A DNA stretch of 31,859 bases, from contig CAYUAI010000045.1 in assembly GCA_964442745.1 (NCBI GenBank), positions 1 to 31,859 of the forward strand. Direction: 5' to 3'. The notes beneath the pieces were generated by a model that worked only from the letters and a program-made list of their open reading frames with translations, was not told the origin of the DNA and ran no database searches. Every line of letters begins with the position of its first letter. Within the stretch, counting starts at the first letter, position 1. Source of the stretch: CAYUAI01 sp964442745. GTDB lineage: Bacteria > Pseudomonadota > Gammaproteobacteria > S012-40. The position numbers and the translations under genes were made by a program. Positions 1-8,439 of this stretch are shown one piece after another.

Positions 1-34
1 TAAGAGGTTTTATTTTTTGCTAATATTTTAATTA

Positions 35-351
35 TTAGAATGCAGTCTCATGAATGGCGAGATCGACCCACTTTAAATATCGTTCAGTAAATTTTTCATG
101 GGAAATAAATTTTGTTACATTATTGGTTTATTACTGATCAATTGTCACGGGCAACTAAGCTCATAGGTGAATATTTCTTAAATACAACGAACTGCCTGTC
201 GGCGATGGAGATAAATTCACCAAAACTCCTGGCTGAAAAAACGGTAGCCATGCCTTCGGTGGCGAAAAATCAGTCTCCTGTAAGCCCAAGCAGTCAAACA
301 ATCATGGTATTATCCATGTCATATAATAACATGGACAATCAGGATAACTAG
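35..351 (-). pseudogene. decayed coding fragment, function unknown
   Basis: Read on the minus strand, this stretch gives protein-like segments broken by stops and a frame change. One is a piece containing the residues FSARSFGEFISIADRQFVVF. A second, in another frame, ends in ERYLKWVDLAIHETAF just before a stop at 35-37. There are in-frame stops before and between them and no usable start codon. The family is not recognised. The plus-strand reading of the same bases (112-351) has no convincing composition. It adjoins the polysaccharide genes, so it may be a dead gene from that cluster; that is inference. Confidence 0.25.
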
Positions 352-359
352 GGATAAAT

Positions 360-780
360 TGTTGAATGTGACACCAAATATGAATCCGTAGTGCGTATTT
401 CGTTGGCTAATTTGAATGAGGAACTATCGAGAGAGCTCTGAAATCGCTAGAATCCATCAGGAGACATAGCTCTCAGTTAAAAGCCAATCATGAGTTAGCC
501 ACTAATGATAAGAAAATATCAACTGATTTTAACGGAGTTTGTCTACCCTTGTCTGAGGTATTTTACATGAGGGCAAAAACATCGGATTTTATTGAGATTT
601 GATTTATGATGATCTTCGTAGGTTGATTTAACCAGCAAAAATATTTTAGATTCTGCACAATATAGTGCGATTACTCAAAATTCTTTTTTGGGTTTTGTCA
701 TGTTGATTGTGTGGCCTGGTCTTTATGATGGAGAGGTATTATTTTTCACAATAATACTTTCAACGAATGAACGGATATTG
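360..780 (+). pseudogene. decayed coding fragments upstream of the polysaccharide genes
   Basis: Plus-strand translation gives coding-like pieces in shifting frames. An early piece (about 365-435) reads into VRISLANLNEELSREL. A one-base frame change then gives ERALKSLESIRRHSSQ and onward to a stop near 600. A third piece at about 635-790 contains SAITQNSFLGFVMLIVWPG. No single frame is open and no family is recognised. It could be the remnant of one or two genes of the adjacent surface-polysaccharide cluster. The intact methyltransferase begins at 783, directly at its edge. Confidence 0.25.
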
Positions 781-782
781 AG

Positions 783-1442
783 ATGGCGCTAGCGACAAGA
801 TTTAATAATTTACGATATTATCTATCATCCAAAAAACTCAAAGCCGCTTTTGGCTTATTAACCAGTGAACAAAGAGTCAAGTGGATTCAAACAGTAGCAA
901 TACTAGATATTGAGCAAATTACTGCCGCTAAAGCGTTGCCGTGGTATAATTTTGATGCCATTGATTTTTTAGAAAGGCAGGAACTTGCTAGGTTAAATGT
1001 TTTGGAGATGGGCGGTGGTTATTCGACGCTGTGGTGGTCAAAGCGTTGTTTATCGGTTACAACAATTGAACGACAGGGTGATTGGAGGCGAAAATTATCG
1101 AGGTCGATTGGAAAAAATTCAATTACCAATGTTGATTTGATCAATGATGTACCAGAGGGCATTGATGAAGAAGGGTATTGTCAGCGGTATGTCGCTTGTT
1201 TGGCCGATAAAAAGAAATACGATGTGATTGTTATCGATGATGTTTGTCGTAGTGAGGCGCTATTAGCTGTTGTTGATCATGTGCAAAAACCTGGGATTTT
1301 GATCTTAGATGATTCTGAAAGATTATCTTTTCAGTCAGCTATGGATGAAATTGGTGAGTATCCGTGGGCTCGGTATAGTTTTAGTGGGGCGGCGCCTTTT
1401 CATTTTCACGAGAAACAAACAACAATATGGTTGGTTAAATAA
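783..1442 (+). CDS. class I SAM-dependent methyltransferase
   Basis: 219 aa. The segment VLEMGGGYSTLWW (about residues 73-85) is a glycine-rich motif I for S-adenosylmethionine binding. An acidic residue follows the next strand (TTIERQ), and YDVIVIDD at about 146-153 resembles motif IV. Together these indicate a Rossmann-fold methyltransferase. No membrane segment or signal peptide is seen. It is followed after 15 bases by a flippase on the same strand, so it probably modifies a sugar of the surface polysaccharide. The substrate cannot be read from the sequence. The A+T-rich base use matches the two genes downstream. Confidence 0.75.
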   Translation: MALATRFNNLRYYLSSKKLKAAFGLLTSEQRVKWIQTVAILDIEQITAAKALPWYNFDAIDFLERQELARLNVLEMGGGYSTLWWSKRCLSVTTIERQGDWRRKLSRSIGKNSITNVDLINDVPEGIDEEGYCQRYVACLADKKKYDVIVIDDVCRSEALLAVVDHVQKPGILILDDSERLSFQSAMDEIGEYPWARYSFSGAAPFHFHEKQTTIWLVK

Positions 1443-1457
1443 CTGAAAATTAATATC

Positions 1458-2693
1458 GTGGGTCGATTTAAAAAAAATATTTTTCTGTCAGTTTTTGATC
1501 AAGGTGTTTGCTCCCTGTCAAATTTTATGACCGCAATGATTGCCGCTCGTCTGTTACTTCCAGAAGAATTTGCCGTATACGTGATGTTGTTTACTGCAAT
1601 CATTATGTTAGGAGGGATACAAAATTCTTTGGTATTGACCCCCCTGAGAATTCTAGGGGTTAAACCTGATCAAGAGCAAAGCCAAGATTATATTTTAATG
1701 CAATTGATCTTTCAATTGATTTTATCCACCGCGATTGCATTCATTGCGATGGTATTTCTGCTTTGCATGGAATTGGTCAATAGCCTCACTATTATCGTTT
1801 TTTCGGTGACTGTTTTTAGTATACAGCTGCATGAGTTTTTTCGGGTATTTTTAATCACACAGTTAAAAATACAGTTTGTTACACTTCTCGATATCAGTGT
1901 ACATGGCTTTAGGATTATTGGCTTACTGACCCTCAATTGGTTCGATCTTAAATATATTGAATTAGTCTTTTTAATTTTATTGCTTGCGCCAATGTTTTCT
2001 TTGGTTTGCCTAAGATTTATAACACCGTTGTCATTGTCTTTTAGCCAATTTAAAAAATTGGTGACAGAAAATTGGTCTTTTGGAAAATGGATTTTGATTG
2101 AAACCGTATTTTTTTCTCTGTCAATACATTTGTATTTGTATTTAACCGCAGCGACATTAAGTTTAGAAAGTGCAGCGGGCTTAGGTGCCTGTCTTAATAT
2201 TGTGAATGTTGTCAATATTGTTATTATGGGGGTTTCTAACTATGGTACCACCATTGCTAGAACTAAATTAATAAAAAATGGTATTGATGCATGGCGAAAC
2301 TACTTAATTAAAATTTGTTTTTTCATACTGGTTGTTACCTTTTTTTTCTTGATTATGGTCAATATTTTTTCAGAAATATTGCTAAGCATCCTTTTTGGCG
2401 ATTTTTATGCGTCTTATGCAAGCCTAATATTTATTCTTAGCTTTTCTTATATTTTGATACCAATGAATACGATTTTTTCAATATCCTTTCGGACGTTAGA
2501 AAAACCCCAAATTGGTGTCATTAGTAAAATTATATCTGTCGTGCTCACCGCTATTTTTGCTTATCCTCTTGTCAGCTTATTGGCCGAAAATGGCGCTGCG
2601 ATTGGTATGTTTTTGACACAACTTACTTGGTTTATCGTTTATTTGTATTATTTAAAAAAAGGATTTCTCAATGAATATCAAAAAAAATTTTAA
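1458..2693 (+). CDS. polysaccharide flippase (Wzx-like, MOP superfamily)
   Basis: 411 aa and almost entirely hydrophobic, with roughly a dozen membrane segments separated by short basic loops. The N-terminal pattern (FLSVFDQGVCSLSNFMTAMI, then AARLLLPEEFAVY) is typical of oligosaccharide-repeat-unit flippases, which move lipid-linked units across the inner membrane. Length fits the family. The start is GTG with only a weak ribosome site, 15 bases after the methyltransferase. A ~150-base gap separates it from the polymerase-like gene. It belongs to the A+T-rich block and may have been acquired horizontally (inference). Wzx proteins diverge widely, so substrate is unknown. Confidence 0.75.
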   Translation: MGRFKKNIFLSVFDQGVCSLSNFMTAMIAARLLLPEEFAVYVMLFTAIIMLGGIQNSLVLTPLRILGVKPDQEQSQDYILMQLIFQLILSTAIAFIAMVFLLCMELVNSLTIIVFSVTVFSIQLHEFFRVFLITQLKIQFVTLLDISVHGFRIIGLLTLNWFDLKYIELVFLILLLAPMFSLVCLRFITPLSLSFSQFKKLVTENWSFGKWILIETVFFSLSIHLYLYLTAATLSLESAAGLGACLNIVNVVNIVIMGVSNYGTTIARTKLIKNGIDAWRNYLIKICFFILVVTFFFLIMVNIFSEILLSILFGDFYASYASLIFILSFSYILIPMNTIFSISFRTLEKPQIGVISKIISVVLTAIFAYPLVSLLAENGAAIGMFLTQLTWFIVYLYYLKKGFLNEYQKKF

Positions 2694-2847
2694 TTGGTGA
2701 GCCCATTTCTAAGCACTGAAATAGAGTAGGCTTGATCATGCAGGGCATTGATTATCTGTTCAATTCAGGCGAATATTTTTTAGTGGTACAAAAATAAAGA
2801 AGCCTCCGCTATCAATTTTTTACAAACAGTTTTTTTGAGATGAGCGA

Positions 2848-3918
2848 ATGCTTTATAAGCCAGATACCATTCAATTCGCATATTTTTTAACAGTGACTTT
2901 AGTGTGTATATCACTGTTAGATTCTGTCGTGTCTGAAGTTCGTTATGTTAAATATATTACATTACCGCTACTGTTAATTATTTGGTTTGCCAGTGAGCAA
3001 AGATTTAAGCTGTTTGTGAAAGACTATACTCTGCCATTTTTATTATTATTACTTTCTCCCATCTATTCTTTTTACAATATGACGATTTTTGGTTACAAAG
3101 ATATTTTTTTTATCGCTTCTTACTTGGCAATATTTTTATTTTTTCGAGACATTCACATCAATGTAAAGAGAATAAATATTTTATTAGCTGCCTTATTTAT
3201 TTTAAGTGCAATGATAGATAGCCGGGGTTATTTTTTTGTTTCGATGATTAATTCTTATTCAACATTAGAAAATGCGACATTTGGTTTTATCTTTGGATTT
3301 TTTGCTATTTACTGGATGACAAAAAAAAAATATGTGGCTTTTGTATTAAATGCAATATTCTTATTTTTGTCTTTTAAGAAAATTGCATTTATCGGTCTCG
3401 TGTTAGTTTTTTTAATTTGGTGTCTTCCTAAACGAAGACAAAAAATGGTTGTGAACTTGCCGGTTATTATTTCGGTAAATATTTTAGCCTTGATGTTAAT
3501 TATTTTATTTTCAAGGGGGACTTTTGATGAATTGATTATGAATATATTTGATATGAGTGCTAATGCGCTATCGATGGGGCGGCAAACGCTTTATGCTAAT
3601 GTTAGTTATGAAATTACTCGTGATCTTGGTAGTTTTTTTTTCATGGGAATGGGATTAGGGACGACGTATAGTTTTGTAGCAGAGTATGGGGCCGCAAATC
3701 TTCATAGTGATATGTTGAAAATTTTTTCAGAGCTTGGTTTTTTGGTGTTTATTGCGTTTATCTGTTTATTATACAGAGTAGCGACGCCGGAATCTAAGCT
3801 ATTAGCAATGTACCTGAACATAATATTTTTAAGTGACAATATTTTAATCTATGTTTCTGTCATGTTCTTCTATTTTTTGTTGCTATCGCAAAACAGAGTA
3901 GATTCTAATGTTTCATAA
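2848..3918 (+). CDS. O-antigen/exopolysaccharide polymerase-like membrane protein (Wzy/ligase type)
   Basis: 356 aa with about ten predicted membrane segments. A larger non-membrane stretch occurs at about residues 225-285. It contains SMGRQTLYANVSYEI and, further on, GMGLGTTYSF and AANLHSDMLKIFSELG; such a glycine- and histidine-bearing periplasmic loop before the last helices is typical of Wzy/WaaL-type proteins. These join oligosaccharide units or attach polymer to a lipid. It ends 20 bases before the convergent wecB. Assignment rests on topology, this loop and position beside a flippase; sequence identity in the family is low. Confidence 0.6.
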   Translation: MLYKPDTIQFAYFLTVTLVCISLLDSVVSEVRYVKYITLPLLLIIWFASEQRFKLFVKDYTLPFLLLLLSPIYSFYNMTIFGYKDIFFIASYLAIFLFFRDIHINVKRINILLAALFILSAMIDSRGYFFVSMINSYSTLENATFGFIFGFFAIYWMTKKKYVAFVLNAIFLFLSFKKIAFIGLVLVFLIWCLPKRRQKMVVNLPVIISVNILALMLIILFSRGTFDELIMNIFDMSANALSMGRQTLYANVSYEITRDLGSFFFMGMGLGTTYSFVAEYGAANLHSDMLKIFSELGFLVFIAFICLLYRVATPESKLLAMYLNIIFLSDNILIYVSVMFFYFLLLSQNRVDSNVS

Positions 3919-3938
3919 AATGCAATGGAAAAATTTTA

Positions 3939-5072
3939 TTACTCGCTGCGGGTCCATTCATCTAGATATTTTACAATTCGCACGGCGGCATTGCCGTCCC
4001 AAAGTTCAGGTGTTCTTCCGATATTGCCACCGGTTGTCATAACATCATGAAATGCGGCTTTAATCTTGGTAGAATCCGATCCAACAATGGTATTGGTTCC
4101 TTCAGAGACAGTAATGGGTCGCTCGGTATTTTCGCGCAAGGTGATGCAAGGAATACCCAGCGCTGTTGTTTCTTCCTGAATGCCACCGGAGTCAGTCAAA
4201 ACCAATTTGGCATTTTTCATCAAGCCAAGTAAGTGCAAATAACCCAACGGAGGCAGCAAAAGAATATGACTCTTTCTTATTTCATCCATCAGGCCAAATT
4301 GTTCAATTTTACCTTTAGTCCGTGGATGGACAGGAAAAATCATGGGCAACTGATTGGATAATTCTGATAACGTACCAATTAATGACGCCAGTGTTGATTT
4401 ATCATCTACATTGGATGGTCTGTGCATGGTGATTAAAGCAAATGCTTTTTCTGGAATTCCCTCTGCGCCTTCAATTTTCGCAAGGGTTTGTGCCATGGGC
4501 ACTGCATTTTCGAGATTCTTAAATAAGGTGTCGATCATGACATTACCAACAAATATCACACGTTTCTGATCAATTCCTTCGCGCAACAAGTTATTAAGTG
4601 CTGATTTTTCCGTGGTGAAAAGTAAATCAGAAACCTGATCAGTCAATACGCGATTGATTTCTTCCGGCATCGCTCTGTCGTAACTGCGTAAACCGGCCTC
4701 AACATGGATGACCGGAATATTTTTCTTGACTGCAACCAATGCGCAAGCAATTGTTGAATTCACATCACCCACAACCAAAATTGCCGCTGGTTTTCGCTCG
4801 TCGAGCACCGGCTCAAATTTTTTCATTACGTCTGCCGTTTGTATTGCGTGACTAGCGGAGCCAACTTCCAGATCAATATCCGGTTCGGGAATGCCGAGCT
4901 GCTCGAAAAATGAGGCTTTCATCGCCTCATCATAATGCTGTCCGGTGTGTAATAAATACGGTTTGATATTTTCACCATGAGCCCGCATCGCGGCTATAAT
5001 AGGTGCAATTTTAGTGAAATTTGGTCGAGCACCGACCACGCAGATGATCTCTTTTTTTAATTTCTGTTTCAT
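3939..5072 (-). CDS. wecB: UDP-N-acetylglucosamine 2-epimerase, non-hydrolysing
   Basis: Interconverts UDP-GlcNAc and UDP-ManNAc in the cytoplasm for polysaccharide synthesis. Family motifs appear in order: VVGARPNFTKIAPI near the N-terminus, HTGQHYD, VVGDVNST, HVEAGLRSYDRAMPEEINR, a catalytic histidine in MHRPSN, and the nucleotide-binding TDSGGIQEE near the end. The start is uncertain: ATG at 5070-5072 gives 377 aa, the usual family length; a TTG at 5094-5096 would add eight residues. Neither has a strong ribosome site. It converges on the polymerase gene and lies 360 bases upstream-to-downstream of the WcaI-type transferase on the same strand. Confidence 0.9.
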   Translation of the reverse strand: MKQKLKKEIICVVGARPNFTKIAPIIAAMRAHGENIKPYLLHTGQHYDEAMKASFFEQLGIPEPDIDLEVGSASHAIQTADVMKKFEPVLDERKPAAILVVGDVNSTIACALVAVKKNIPVIHVEAGLRSYDRAMPEEINRVLTDQVSDLLFTTEKSALNNLLREGIDQKRVIFVGNVMIDTLFKNLENAVPMAQTLAKIEGAEGIPEKAFALITMHRPSNVDDKSTLASLIGTLSELSNQLPMIFPVHPRTKGKIEQFGLMDEIRKSHILLLPPLGYLHLLGLMKNAKLVLTDSGGIQEETTALGIPCITLRENTERPITVSEGTNTIVGSDSTKIKAAFHDVMTTGGNIGRTPELWDGNAAVRIVKYLDEWTRSE

Positions 5073-5096
5073 AGGTAAAGTCTCAACGTTGCTCAA

Positions 5097-5459
5097 CTTG
5101 AGCTATTATTGGCGATGAATCGTCGCCGCTATGTGGCCGAAAAGGATTGGGTAATTGGCGAAAAATGGATTTTCCGTACAACTTCTCCCATACAGTTATA
5201 CATCAGAACGAACTAGGCGAATACAGGCTAAATTTGGGAAGGTATTACGTTGTCCCATTCCTCAGTACGAGCTGTTAGAGCCTACTATATCAGTCTATTT
5301 TTCAATATTGCAATATTATACAGCCAGTACAACCATCAGCTGTCTTTCCTAATTCAGGTGTTAAGTGGTGATAATTTGTCCTATTTGAGCAAAATGACTC
5401 GATTATGCTTCGATTGTGTCGCGATCATGGCGCGATTGGCCTTGGCCTATTCCTAATGG
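5097..5459. other. intergenic stretch, no gene recognised
   Basis: This lies between wecB and the WcaI-type glycosyltransferase, both on the minus strand. Short open frames occur on the plus strand, but their translations show no family and no ribosome site. A segment around 5205-5260 has a slightly protein-like plus-strand reading (GEYRLNLGRYYVVPFL) that soon meets a stop, so a decayed gene is possible. The right end carries an 11-base imperfect tandem repeat. Confidence 0.4.
5400..5443. repeat. four imperfect 11-base tandem units
   Basis: Four consecutive 11-base units each begin CGATT or CGATC (5400, 5411, 5422, 5433). They sit just past the 3' end of the minus-strand glycosyltransferase. 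The units agree mainly in the first four to five bases, so this may be chance or a decayed minisatellite. Confidence 0.3.
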
Positions 5460-6731
5460 TTATAAAACCGCATATTTATCCTTTTTTTCATGAGATAGAT
5501 TTAGCAATGATTGTTCAAAGGTATTTAAAATTCTGTCTAAGCCAAGATTTTTTTTTGCATAGTTGAGAGCCTCAATGTTATGGGTACGTTTCTCTTTTTG
5601 GCTAAGGGTATGGGCTAATTGATTGATCGCATCAATCAAATGATTTTTACTTTCGGGTGGAATTAATGTGGCGATATTTGGATTGTTACTTATTATACGG
5701 CCAAGTTCCGTATTTTTTTCAGCGGTGATAATGGCATGTCCGCCGGCAGCAAGAATTCCAGTGACTTTTGAGGGGAGTACGGCATCGGCGGCGCCACGTT
5801 TTTGCAGGACGAGATGAATATCTGCGGCACATAATAAATCAGACAGTGATTCATAAGGCTGCAGTGGGTGGAATTGAATATTGTTAAGCTGTAACTGTTT
5901 TGTCTTTTTAATTAAATGATATTTTTCGGCGCCTTCGCCGACGATGATAAAACGAAATCGAGGGTTATCTGAAAGACTTTGCGCGGCGTCCAATATTAAA
6001 TCGAGTCCTTGTTTTTTACCTAAATTGCCTGAGTAAAGTATCATAATGTCGTTATCGCCGATATTCCACCGTTGCCGATACTTTGTCGTATCCGCCTGAG
6101 GTGAAATAAAAGAAGTATCGACCCAATTCGGAAAGTAAGTTACTGCGCTAGTCGAGACTCCTTTTTCTTGCAGTTTTTGGCACATGGTGTGTGAAATACT
6201 CGATACTTGATCAAATTGACTAAAAATAATTTTTTCGAAGGTGTAAGCCAGGCGGGTGAGCCATTTAATTTGCCGCGTTATACCTAGGCCAATCATGGCA
6301 TCTATTTCAAAATCCTGTATATGCAACCAAGATTTTGCACGGGATAATTTACTATAGAGTAAAGCTCCAGGTGTACAAAAAAAAGCGGGAGCGATACAGA
6401 TAATCACATCGGCTTTCCAGCTTAATTGTCGGATTAAAATAGGCAGGCTCGATAAGGCGAAACTGGTTAGGTGCAATAATCGTTTTATCGCTTGAGGATG
6501 TTTGGGCACCCATAAAGGACAACGATAAATTTTAGCATCGTGAATATATTCTTTTTGATACCGCCAGGATGAATACGTTTGACTGACTTTCCAGTCGGGA
6601 TAATAGGGTGGGGCAGTAACGATCCGGCATTCATGACCTTGCTGTGTTAACCAGTGTACCATTTCACCCGTATATTTACCGATGCCAGTGAGTTCGGGCG
6701 AGAAATTAAGTCCGTAAATTAATATTTTCAT
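5460..6731 (-). CDS. WcaI-type glycosyltransferase (GT4-like)
   Basis: 423 aa. The N-terminus MKILIYGLNFSPELTGIGKY is characteristic of the colanic-acid WcaI family. An N-terminal donor-family domain is followed by the C-terminal Rossmann domain with YSGNLGKKQGLDLILDAA (about residues 234-251) and FRFIIVGEGAEK. A late acidic region near VLPSKVTGILAAGG matches the nucleotide-sugar site of GT4 enzymes. The protein is cytoplasmic or peripheral to the membrane and adds a sugar during exopolysaccharide repeat assembly. A possible promoter lies about 110 bases upstream. The exact sugar is unknown, so the symbol wcaI is not assigned. Confidence 0.8.
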   Translation of the reverse strand: MKILIYGLNFSPELTGIGKYTGEMVHWLTQQGHECRIVTAPPYYPDWKVSQTYSSWRYQKEYIHDAKIYRCPLWVPKHPQAIKRLLHLTSFALSSLPILIRQLSWKADVIICIAPAFFCTPGALLYSKLSRAKSWLHIQDFEIDAMIGLGITRQIKWLTRLAYTFEKIIFSQFDQVSSISHTMCQKLQEKGVSTSAVTYFPNWVDTSFISPQADTTKYRQRWNIGDNDIMILYSGNLGKKQGLDLILDAAQSLSDNPRFRFIIVGEGAEKYHLIKKTKQLQLNNIQFHPLQPYESLSDLLCAADIHLVLQKRGAADAVLPSKVTGILAAGGHAIITAEKNTELGRIISNNPNIATLIPPESKNHLIDAINQLAHTLSQKEKRTHNIEALNYAKKNLGLDRILNTFEQSLLNLSHEKKDKYAVL

Positions 6732-6841
6732 GAATTTTTTATTTGAGTTTCATTTTAAAATCTAAATAGTAGGAGGGTCGTGTTTGATAATTTTTAGATG
6801 GCTGTTTTTTCCTCAATTCTACAGCCTGGTTAGATAGATGG

Positions 6842-6872
6842 AGTATAGGTGAAAAAGGGAGTATGTTGTCAA
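6842..6872 (-). promoter_or_regulatory. possible sigma-70 promoter for the WcaI-type gene
   Basis: On the minus strand TTGACA (6867-6872) is followed by TATACT (6842-6847). The 19-base spacer is longer than ideal. It would give a leader of about 100 bases before the ATG at 6731. The hexamers are good; the spacing lowers confidence. Confidence 0.4.
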
Positions 6873-7079
6873 TAAAAAATTTGGGGTGTGCGCACAAAAT
6901 AATCGTAAAGCGGTCAATCCCTCTTCTTTTTTTGAATGCTTATTGAGCACTTGTCTCATAAGAACCTCAAAGATAATTATCTGACTAGCTTCCATAAAAG
7001 AGCTTCTAATGTAAGCTTTGTCTTTGCTCAACATCAGACTATAGAGCTTCGCAATGAGGGATTATATTACAACTCACAC

Positions 7080-7410
7080 TGGACATCTACCCTGACACTG
7101 GGGCTGGTATTATCCAAGGCACACCGACCTTGCCATTGGCAGAGGAACTTGAGTTGGACTATGGCATTTTATTGGCGCGGCGACATCACAGATCCAGTCA
7201 TTGGCGTTAACCCATCAATTTGAGTCAAGCGCCCGAAATCGATGAAATGTTCCAAAATTCAGGTGAAAAAGTTACTAAACACCCCGACCCGGATGACCCA
7301 CCTCGTCGTCGAGCCAATAAGCGTCAAGGCAAAGACGATGGATCCGTCCAACGGTGGTGGGCGTGGCGGATCGTGAGAGTGGGCCAATTCGATTAAAGGT
7401 CTGTGACAAT
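7080..7410 (+). pseudogene. degraded IS transposase (ISXO2/IS1595-like), several frameshifts
   Basis: Three plus-strand frames, taken in turn, make one transposase. The first piece is GTPTLPLAEELELDYGILL followed by ARRH, a helix-turn-helix-like N-terminal part. The second is IQSLALTHQFESSA. The third is APEIDEMFQNSGEK, then HPDPDDPPRRRANKRQGK. A last piece, PTVVGVADRESGPIRLKVCDN, lies in another frame. The EIDEMFQNSGEK...DPPRRRANK block followed by GV.RESG is typical of transposases of this sort (established family knowledge; exact IS family is my judgement). It ends abruptly against the fccB remnant at about 7410, as if the insertion or a later deletion fused the two. Confidence 0.65.
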
Positions 7411-7910
7411 GAAATCGCTGAATGGGCCGTTTTTGGCATATCTCCGGCAATACAGGCGTCACCAATAATATGGATATCTTTGAATTTTAGTTTGCTCACC
7501 GGCTTGCCAGGCGAGTGGTATTTTTTCTGTTGTTGATTGATCGATTCCTTTCCAGCGAAAACTAATATCCGGCGATATAACCATCTTATTATAGATTGAT
7601 TTGTCACCCGATGTCAGTTGTACTGTGCGTTTATTTAAATTGGCATCTGTGATCGTATCATGAATGACTTGGATGCCCAGTTTTTTAAGTAGCAAATAGT
7701 CATGGGTGATGTGGCTCATTTTTTTTATATTAGCTAACACGGTATTGCTGTAGGGCAAGTGATATAGTTTGGCTTTGGTTCAATTAATACGATCGACAAA
7801 CTAGGGTCAAATTTTTTCAAAGAGTGTGCACAGGTCGCTCCTGCGAATCCACCACCAATAATGATAACTTTCGCACTGTTTTCCCTTGCGATATTAATGT
7901 TCTCGGTCAT
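7411..7910 (-). pseudogene. fccB: flavocytochrome c sulfide dehydrogenase flavoprotein, frameshifted and internally deleted
   Basis: Reading from ATG at 7908-7910, the protein begins with a dinucleotide-binding motif VIIIGGGFAGATCAHSLKKF, then IVLIEPKPNYITCP. One base is missing at about 7757, after which the frame continues PYSNTVLA. Further on MVISPDISFRWKGIDQ and PLAWQAGEQTKI match the family. Near 7495 the text jumps in another frame to IHIIGDACIAGDMPK, a C-terminal motif that should lie well over 100 residues later. So there is a frameshift, a large internal deletion and loss of the end. The intact enzyme is a periplasmic FAD protein that oxidises sulfide with a cytochrome partner. No fccA was recognised. 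Confidence 0.8.
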
Positions 7911-8088
7911 CCCTATAGTTGATAGGATAAGGCCGCTTGAATATTTTAAAAATTTCGACGTTCCAATGTATGTTCCATTTTTTCATCCACCATAAAGCTT
8001 TATTAATGATGTCGGAGAAAGTGGAAAAACGATAGGGGAAAGATACGATATGTTTGAAATCTAGTAACGCAGTAAAGAAATCCTTATC
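7894..8088 (-). pseudogene. 64-codon open fragment upstream of fccB, unknown
   Basis: The minus-strand frame is open between a stop at 8089-8091 and a stop at 7894-7896. It reads like protein (DKDFFTALLDFKHIVSFPYR at the start, aromatic-rich WWMKKWNIHWNVEIFKIF later). No ATG, GTG or TTG start with a ribosome site is seen, so it is probably the tail of a truncated gene that once overlapped the start of fccB by a few bases. I do not recognise the family. Confidence 0.3.
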
Positions 8089-8185
8089 TCAAATATTGCT
8101 ATATCGGCTAATATTTCTGCCTTAGCCTAAGTTCCTTCATGTCCATTGTTAAGTAGTAATAAGAAAAATTCAGATTGATTTTTAC

Positions 8186-8439
8186 GTAAGTTTAAACTGA
8201 TTTCAGGAAAAATAGACGGGTAGTGTGAATTAAACGCAGCGAATCCACACTAAATCCGCCTCGAAAACAGATCAATGCCTCCTGGCATTTTTCCCATTTA
8301 AATGTCCTATTGAAGCAGGGTGATGTTCGCTACGCTTAATCCACACGACATGGACAAAATGAAGAGATATTTTTTAATGATCTTCCTTGCAAAAAAAAAG
8401 TATAAAATAACTTTCCCTCTGAAAACAGTTTAAACTTAC
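8186..8439. mobile_element. 254-bp MITE-like element with terminal inverted repeats
   Basis: The left end GTAAGTTTAAACTGATTTCA (8186-8205) recurs inverted at the right end (8418-8439) with one or two mismatches in about 22 bases. A second element with the same ends occurs at 17325-17428. There is no open frame of note inside, as expected of a non-autonomous element moved by a transposase elsewhere. Inside are two further inverted repeats and a small hairpin AATGCC-N4-GGCATT followed by T residues (8274-8292). No clear target-site duplication is visible. Confidence 0.7.
8222..8346. repeat. palindromic GTGTGGATTA-type units inside the element
   Basis: AGTGTGAATT (8222-8231) and AATCCACACT (8242-8251) form a hairpin with a 10-base loop. 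The 21 bases at 8223-8243 also pair with 8326-8346 (18 of 21 positions), giving a larger inverted repeat. Units of the form GTGGATTA...AGCGTAGCGAA resemble dispersed intergenic palindromes of many Proteobacteria; that comparison is from memory, not a search. Confidence 0.55.

Noticed and set aside
1712..2215. 167-codon minus-strand open frame inside the flippase gene
   Set aside because: It is a shadow of a membrane-protein coding sequence, with low-complexity composition and no start signals.
5155..5456. Overlapping plus-strand open frames of 65 and 68 codons
   Set aside because: No ribosome sites, no family and no coding character along their length.
6819..7223. Open frames of 71 (minus) and 95 (plus) codons before the transposase remnant
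   Set aside because: The minus frame shows no family and covers the likely promoter of the WcaI-type gene; the plus frame partly overlaps the transposase pieces in a wrong phase.
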